Assembly: GCA_035530195.1 (NCBI GenBank)
Contig: DATKVG010000029.1
Location: 1 to 11,993 of the forward strand
Origin: JAPLKX01 sp035530195
Lineage (GTDB): Bacteria; Hydrogenedentota; Hydrogenedentia; Hydrogenedentales; SLHB01
Length of the DNA: 11,993 nucleotides
Direction: 5' to 3'
Below, in pieces: positions 8,368-11,993 of this stretch (the first letter of the stretch is position 1; the number at the start of each line of letters is the position of its first letter). The notes beneath the pieces are model-generated. The model worked only from the letters and a program-made list of their open reading frames with translations, ran no database searches and had not been told where the DNA came from. A program made the translations under genes and the position numbers.

Positions 8368-8444
8368 CCGTAGCGCGGGATTGGTTCCCGCGAACAGCTA
8401 ACGGCCCCTTTGTCCGGCCTACGGGGATCAATCCCGCGCTACGG
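8368..8444. repeat. REP-like palindromic element (long imperfect hairpin)
   Basis: CCGTAGCGCGGGATTG at 8368-8383 is exactly reverse-complemented at 8429-8444. Allowing two G-U pairs, the stem continues inward to 8390/8422, giving about 23 paired positions around a 31-base GC-rich centre. The centre itself contains GGCC runs. Its size, GC-rich arms and intergenic position resemble bacterial repetitive extragenic palindromes, which are moved by REP-associated tyrosine transposases. Only one copy is in this window, so repetition in the genome is inferred. Confidence 0.7.
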
Positions 8445-8500
8445 CACGAGGACACGCAAATCTGGGTTGACTTAGCGACATTGATCTTGAAAGAGTGAAA

Positions 8501-8506
8501 GGAGGG
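8501..8506 (+). promoter_or_regulatory. Shine-Dalgarno that favours ATG 8514
   Basis: GGAGGG lies 7 bases before ATG 8514 but only 4 bases before the alternative GTG 8511. Spacing and codon type both favour ATG. Confidence 0.65.
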
Positions 8507-8513
8507 TTCCGTG

Positions 8514-9908
8514 ATGCTGGCAGAAAACCGGATATGTTGTTGGAGCCGTATTCTTGCGGGAGCTTGCATGGCCGTGTACGGAATTGTGGGTACATCGTGG
8601 GCGGCGGACGCGCCAGCGGGGCTGCAGGTCGCCACGTTCGACGTTGACGCGACCCCGCCCGTGGGCTCTTTCCTAGCCTATGACCCCGTCGTGAAAAAAG
8701 GCGAACTGGGCCTGCGCGCGCGCGGGATCGTATTGACGGGGGCGGGCGAGCCGATCGTGTTGTGCGCGGTGGACTGGATCGGAATCGCTAGCGAGGGCCA
8801 TGACGTATTCCGGCAGGCGCTCGCCGAGGCCGTTGGGACGACGCCCGAGCGGGTGGCGGTCCACACGGTGCACCAACATGACGCCCCGTGCTGCGATCTC
8901 AGCGCGGAACGGATCCTGAAGGAACACGGAATCACACCTCAACGGTACGATGGTGCGTTTGCGCGCGAGGTGATCGCGCGTTTGGCGCAAGCGGCGCATG
9001 ACTCGCTTGAGAAGGCGCAACCGATTACGCACGTGGGCTTGGGCAGCGCGGCGGTGCGCGAGGTAGCGTCCAACCGGCGGATCGTGGGTCCCGACGGCAA
9101 GGTCGGCAAAATGCGCGCGTCGTCGTGCAGGGACGCGGACCTGTGCGCCGCGCCGGAGGGGCCGATCGATCCCGCCGTATCCTTGATCAGCTTCTGGAAC
9201 GGCGATGACCCAGTTGCGGTCTTGAGTTATTACGCATGTCATCCACAAAGCTACTACAGAACCGGAATCGCTAATCCGGATTTCCCGGGGATTGCGCGCT
9301 TCTTGCGGCAATTGGCGGAGCCGGACGCCCTGCACATCCATTTCAACGGAGCGGGCGGCAACGTCGCCGCGGGAAAGTACAACGACGGGTCGCACAAGAA
9401 CCGCCTCGTGTTGGCGGAGCGACTGGCGGATGGTATGCGCCGTGCGTGGGAGACGACGGAGCGGGTTCCCATCGGTGTTGACGACGTGCGCTGGTCGGTG
9501 GTCCCGGTGGCCTTGCCGGTGGCGCCGTATTTGGATGCGAAGCAACTCGAAACACAAATGCGCGAAGAGAAAGACGTGGGCACTGCCGAGGGTTGCGCCC
9601 GCAAATTGGGCTGGCTGCAACGTTGTAAGGCTGGGGTTCCTATTGAGATATCGTGTCTGGCCTTGGGCCGCGCGCGTATTCTGCATCTCCCCGGCGAGCT
9701 TTTCGTCGAGTACCAACTCAACGCCAAGGCGGCGCGCCCGGACCTCTTCGTCGCGCTGGCAGCGTATGGCGACTACGCGCCGGGCTACATTGGCACGACG
9801 GTTGCCTATGACCAAGGCGGCTACGAGACGAGCCCCCGTTCGAGCAGTGTGGCGCCAGAAGTCGAGGCCGTTCTTATGGACGCGATCCGGAAACTGCTCG
9901 CCGAGTGA
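8514..9908 (+). CDS. Secreted neutral/alkaline ceramidase-like amidase, N-terminal domain only
   Basis: The 464-aa product has a leader ending near G-T-S-W-A. It matches the neutral/alkaline non-lysosomal ceramidase N-terminal family (Pfam PF04734). Numbering from GTG 8511, it opens with A-T-F-D-V-D-A-T-P-P-V-G (41-52). Probable zinc ligands are in V-H-T-V-H-Q-H-D-A-P (117-126: H118, H121, H123) and at H244 in A-C-H-P-Q. F-N-G-A-G-G-N-V (278-285) follows, then L-P-G-E-L-F-V-E-Y (393-401) and the tyrosine-rich end Y-A-P-G-Y-I-G-T-T-V-A-Y (422-433), E439 and so on. True neutral ceramidases are about 650-780 aa with a C-terminal immunoglobulin-like domain; that domain is absent here. Family reaction: zinc-dependent hydrolysis of the ceramide amide bond. 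Many short environmental homologues have unknown substrates, so the reaction is inferred. It stands alone on the plus strand and faces the next gene across 6 bases. Confidence 0.85.
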   Translation: MLAENRICCWSRILAGACMAVYGIVGTSWAADAPAGLQVATFDVDATPPVGSFLAYDPVVKKGELGLRARGIVLTGAGEPIVLCAVDWIGIASEGHDVFRQALAEAVGTTPERVAVHTVHQHDAPCCDLSAERILKEHGITPQRYDGAFAREVIARLAQAAHDSLEKAQPITHVGLGSAAVREVASNRRIVGPDGKVGKMRASSCRDADLCAAPEGPIDPAVSLISFWNGDDPVAVLSYYACHPQSYYRTGIANPDFPGIARFLRQLAEPDALHIHFNGAGGNVAAGKYNDGSHKNRLVLAERLADGMRRAWETTERVPIGVDDVRWSVVPVALPVAPYLDAKQLETQMREEKDVGTAEGCARKLGWLQRCKAGVPIEISCLALGRARILHLPGELFVEYQLNAKAARPDLFVALAAYGDYAPGYIGTTVAYDQGGYETSPRSSSVAPEVEAVLMDAIRKLLAE

Positions 9909-9914
9909 GCGGCT

Positions 9915-11111
9915 CTATTCGGCGTCGGCGGCTTTGTTCACGAGCACGCGAAGCCGCGCTTTGGGGTTTACGCACTTGCCCGCGGTGACGTCTTCTTCCG
10001 TAAACGTCGCCATCAAGATCTCCCGGGCGTCGCGGCGCGAGTAATCGTAGACGATGTAGATCGTACCGTCCGGCGACTGGACGCCGTCGGGATACGATAC
10101 GCCTGCGCGCTCATCGAGAAGCAATCCGCCCTGCCACGTGACGCCGTCGTTGCTGGACACGTACGCGGTCAGATGCGATCGCCCGTGGTTGGACGGCGGC
10201 GCGTGTTTGACGAGCAGTAAGTTTCCGGATGCGAGTCTACGGATGAAGAAACGCGCGGCGGAATCGATGTGCGTGACGGTCTTCGCGGGAGCGCCCTCGC
10301 TCCACGTGACGCCCCCATCCGACGAGGAACTCTCGCCGACACCGTAGTTGGTTCTCGCGAGCATCCACAAGGTTCCGTCGCGCCGCTCGACGATCATGTG
10401 CTCGTCGCACTGGCGGCCTTTGATGTCCGAACGTCCGCGTGGCGCGAAGGTCTTGCCTTCGTCAATCGAGGCGACGGCCCAGGAGCCGGTGGTGGCGGCG
10501 TTGTCGATGACGTATTCGGGGCCGGGCGGTCTGACGGACGGCATGGTCCAAATGGCCGCGGGCAATAACCATGTGCCATCGCGCAGCACGGTGGGTTTGT
10601 TCATCATGATGCCGTCGCAAATGGGCCGCGGTTTGGACCATGTCGGCGTTTCCACGCCCGAGTCTTCGGTCACGATGGCCCACACGCCACCCCGGCCGTC
10701 CCACAACGTGACCCCCTGCGCCCAGAACAACCACAGACGGCTCTGTGGGTCGTGCCAGAGGCACGGGTCGAATGCGCGGATTACGCCCGGCGGATCGATG
10801 ACCAGCTTGAGGTCCGACCAGGTCGCGCCGTCGTCGCCGCTGGTGGCCAGCATGACGAAATTCTCCGGGCCTTCGTCGGGCCCGCCGCCGTACCACGTGG
10901 TCCATAGGCGGCCGTTGTCCGCGCGTTCGATACCCGGAATACCCTGGAACACGCGCGCCCGATACGCGGGTCCCGGTTGCGTGTTCACGGAAACGGGTTG
11001 GAGGGCTAACGTCTGCGGATCCATCTTAGCCGACTCCTCTGCCAAAACGACGCCTGCAAGGATACACAGCCCGCACACAAACCCACACGAATACCTCGGA
11101 AACGATCTCAT
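9915..11111 (-). CDS. Secreted sialidase-fold BNR (Asp-box) propeller protein lacking the canonical first arginine
   Basis: The product has 398 aa from ATG 11111 or 402 aa from ATG 11123. The shorter start is preferred because GAGGA (11117-11121) lies 5 bases upstream; the longer start has only a weak site. The leader has arginines, then a hydrophobic core ending V-V-L-A-E-E. In 402-aa numbering, Asp boxes are at 95 (S-G-D-D-G-A-T-W), 219, 267 and 323, enough for one six-bladed sialidase-like propeller. The position of F/Y-R-I-P reads F-Q-G-I-P (59-63), so the sialic-acid arginine is missing. R257 (L-A-R-T-N-Y) and S-Y-P-D-G-V-Q (343-349) are strong conserved-looking sites. Automatic annotation would call it exo-alpha-sialidase; sialidase activity is doubtful. 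It is probably co-transcribed with the 175-aa gene upstream. Confidence 0.85.
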   Translation of the reverse strand: MRSFPRYSCGFVCGLCILAGVVLAEESAKMDPQTLALQPVSVNTQPGPAYRARVFQGIPGIERADNGRLWTTWYGGGPDEGPENFVMLATSGDDGATWSDLKLVIDPPGVIRAFDPCLWHDPQSRLWLFWAQGVTLWDGRGGVWAIVTEDSGVETPTWSKPRPICDGIMMNKPTVLRDGTWLLPAAIWTMPSVRPPGPEYVIDNAATTGSWAVASIDEGKTFAPRGRSDIKGRQCDEHMIVERRDGTLWMLARTNYGVGESSSSDGGVTWSEGAPAKTVTHIDSAARFFIRRLASGNLLLVKHAPPSNHGRSHLTAYVSSNDGVTWQGGLLLDERAGVSYPDGVQSPDGTIYIVYDYSRRDAREILMATFTEEDVTAGKCVNPKARLRVLVNKAADAE

Positions 11112-11116
11112 TAGGG

Positions 11117-11121
11117 TCCTC
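11117..11121 (-). promoter_or_regulatory. Shine-Dalgarno deciding the start of the BNR propeller gene
   Basis: GAGGA read on the minus strand lies 5 bases before ATG 11111. It overlaps the alternative ATG at 11123-11121, which has no good site of its own. Confidence 0.45.
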
Positions 11122-11173
11122 ATCGTTCATCTTTTCACGGTCTTTTGCAGACAGACGGCATTATGCCGCCCCC

Positions 11174-11701
11174 CTATTCCTTTATCAAGAAGAGCGCGTC
11201 GCGTGGCCCGATTTCGACGGTAGTCCCAACGCGTTTGCTGTTGTTGGTTGTGGGACTTTGTTCTGGGTGCGCCTGTATGCGGCGGAATATTTGGCCGCGG
11301 AACATGCCGCCGAGGTCGAACGCGTGCTCGTGGTTTGAAGGGTTCGCGAGAACGATGCCGTGTTCGAATTCGCGCACAACGAGGTCGGGCGCGTTATATA
11401 CGCGGAAGCCGGATAGGTACACGGGCTCACCACCTTCAACATCCAACGTCAGATCGATCCGTCCCGGGACCTCTTCGTCAAGACATTTCCCCATAATACC
11501 GTCGAGCAACGAGAAATGTCGTTCCCATTCCTCATACATCATGCGCGCTTGCGCCGCCATGCTTTCAGTCTGCCGAAAGTAGAACGCGCGAGGATACACG
11601 TCCTCGATCACGCGGACATTCGCGAGGCGCTCAGCAGCGAACGCTGAGGACGCCGCGCACAGAATAGCCATAACGGCGATACCAAAGGGAACGTGTTTCA
11701 T
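11174..11701 (-). CDS. Short secreted protein resembling both ends of a larger glycosidase-like protein
   Basis: The 175-aa product begins with a clear signal peptide (M-K-H-V-P-F, hydrophobic core, A-F-A-A-E at 21-24) and has a good AGAGGA ribosome site 8 bases before the ATG. Residues 35-81 (V-Y-P-R-A-F-Y-F-R, then L-D-G-I-M-G-K-C-L-D-E-E-V-P-G-R) look like the start of a large exported catalytic domain. Residues 105-175 (D-L-V-V-R-E-F-E-H-G-I-V-L-A-N-P-S, then V-E-I-G-P-R-D-A-L-F-L) look like the C-terminal beta-sandwich that ends many bacterial glycosidase-like proteins. No barrel lies between them. An in-frame internal deletion of a parent of several hundred residues is my reading, based on memory of family style rather than a search. 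It may be a non-catalytic remnant or an expressed binding module. It lies 62 bases upstream of the BNR gene and 94 bases after the partial gene to its right, so the three may form one operon. Confidence 0.75.
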   Translation of the reverse strand: MKHVPFGIAVMAILCAASSAFAAERLANVRVIEDVYPRAFYFRQTESMAAQARMMYEEWERHFSLLDGIMGKCLDEEVPGRIDLTLDVEGGEPVYLSGFRVYNAPDLVVREFEHGIVLANPSNHEHAFDLGGMFRGQIFRRIQAHPEQSPTTNNSKRVGTTVEIGPRDALFLIKE

Positions 11702-11795
11702 GCCGTCTTCCTCTTGTTTCGATTTTTCCTATGTTCGCTGGCATTGTATACGCAAACACTCAATCAATGCAGGCTCTTGGATCAACGTGTGGTCG
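11702..11795 (-). other. Spacer between the partial gene and the 175-aa gene
   Basis: These 94 bases are more AT-rich than the flanking genes and hold only the ribosome site of the 175-aa gene. No stem-loop terminator was seen, which is compatible with co-transcription. Confidence 0.5.
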
Positions 11796-11993
11796 TCACT
11801 CGAATGTGAACGCGCCATTACACGAAGCGCGGGCCTTTTCCCGTGGCAGGGAAAGGATCCTACCGAAGCGGAAGTCTCCTTCCGCGGCGGAATCGAGGTC
11901 GGCCACCACCGCTTTCACGGTTTTTCGAAGCCTCAAGGACATCCCGCCACCCAACATACCCGAACGCACGCGCGATGCCACCCTTCGCGCGAC
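11796..11993 (-). CDS. C-terminal fragment of an unrecognised protein; 5' end outside the window
   Basis: The minus-strand frame is open from the right edge to a TGA at 11796-11798, giving 65 visible residues. The internal GTG at 11981 is not needed as a start. The visible part includes G-M-L-G-G-G-M-S-L-R-L, then V-K-A-V-V-A-D-L-D and F-R-F-G-R-I-L-S-L-P-R-E-K-A-R, ending C-N-G-A-F-T-F-E. The alternation of charged and hydrophobic residues suggests beta-strands of a C-terminal sandwich domain. I do not recognise the family. Its direction and the 94-base gap to the next minus-strand gene suggest it heads that gene group. The lack of an upstream context keeps confidence moderate. Confidence 0.5.
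   Translation of the reverse strand, partial: VARRVASRVRSGMLGGGMSLRLRKTVKAVVADLDSAAEGDFRFGRILSLPREKARASCNGAFTFE

Larger units (their letters stand above)
8142..8513. other. Divergent intergenic region between the sialidase and ceramidase-like genes
   Basis: This 372-base stretch separates two divergently transcribed genes, so promoters for both should lie here. I could not assign a convincing -35/-10 pair. TTGACT near 8466 is followed by no good -10 element and lies very close to the ribosome site. The one clear structure is the palindromic element at 8368-8444. The 137-codon reverse frame over 8222-8635 overlaps the start of the ceramidase-like gene, shows no family features, and is dismissed as a shadow. 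Confidence 0.7.

Noticed and set aside
8466..8500. TTGACT as a possible -35 box for the ceramidase-like gene
   Set aside because: At 17 bases the -10 position reads AAAGAG, a poor match, and it would place the start site within the ribosome binding site.
8673..9815. 380-codon minus-strand frame opposite the ceramidase-like gene
   Set aside because: Shadow frame of a well-supported gene, rich in arginine and without a ribosome site or motif.
11156..11168. Short palindrome CGGCATTATGCCG between the 175-aa gene and the BNR gene
   Set aside because: Six-base arms around one base are too tight for a stable RNA hairpin and too short to call an operator without a regulator or other copies.
1..11993. 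Search for CRISPR arrays, tRNA/rRNA, transposase, phage or defence genes
   Set aside because: No regularly spaced repeats, RNA-gene signatures or characteristic proteins were seen; all convincing frames are exported catabolic or propeller proteins.

Overview
The window reads as a glycan-foraging segment of a GC-rich, Gram-negative-type bacterial chromosome. It is packed with exported glycoside hydrolases, a formylglycine-type sulfatase, sialidase-fold beta-propellers and a neutral-ceramidase-like enzyme. This mix, with a Tat-signal sulfatase, many BNR (Asp-box) proteins and no SusC/SusD pair, is typical of Planctomycetota and related lineages (Lentisphaerota, Verrucomicrobiota, Candidatus Hydrogenedentota). 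That placement is an inference from gene content, not from a marker gene.

Layout, left to right. (1) A plus-strand operon holds the 3' end of a GH29 alpha-L-fucosidase, followed within 10 bases by a very large (about 1,225 aa) GH106-like (alpha-L-rhamnosidase-type) hydrolase. (2) A 241-base convergent spacer carries a 26-codon ORF with a strong ribosome binding site (possibly the stub of a lost gene) and a perfect 24-bp inverted repeat that touches the stop codon of the next gene. (3) A minus-strand operon encodes a two-propeller sialidase and a sulfatase, translationally coupled by an ATGA overlap. (4) A 372-base divergent intergenic region carries a REP-like palindromic element. (5) A plus-strand ceramidase-like gene ends 6 bases from (6) a minus-strand group: the C-terminus of an unrecognised protein running off the right edge, a 175-aa secreted protein that looks like the two ends of a larger glycosidase-like protein joined together, and a single-propeller sialidase-fold protein.

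Working together, these exported enzymes could strip fucose, sialic acid, a rhamnose-like sugar and sulfate from a complex glycan (mucin, sulfated exopolysaccharide or glycolipid). The ceramidase-like enzyme could act on an amide bond, possibly in the lipid part, but its substrate is unproven. No transporter, regulator, RNA gene, CRISPR array, transposase or defence gene was seen.

The most unusual items are the tandem-propeller sialidase whose second propeller lacks the F/Y-R-I-P arginine, a [F/Y]-Q-G-x-P signature shared by that propeller and the separate 402-codon propeller protein, the apparent internal-deletion gene, and the two palindromic elements.
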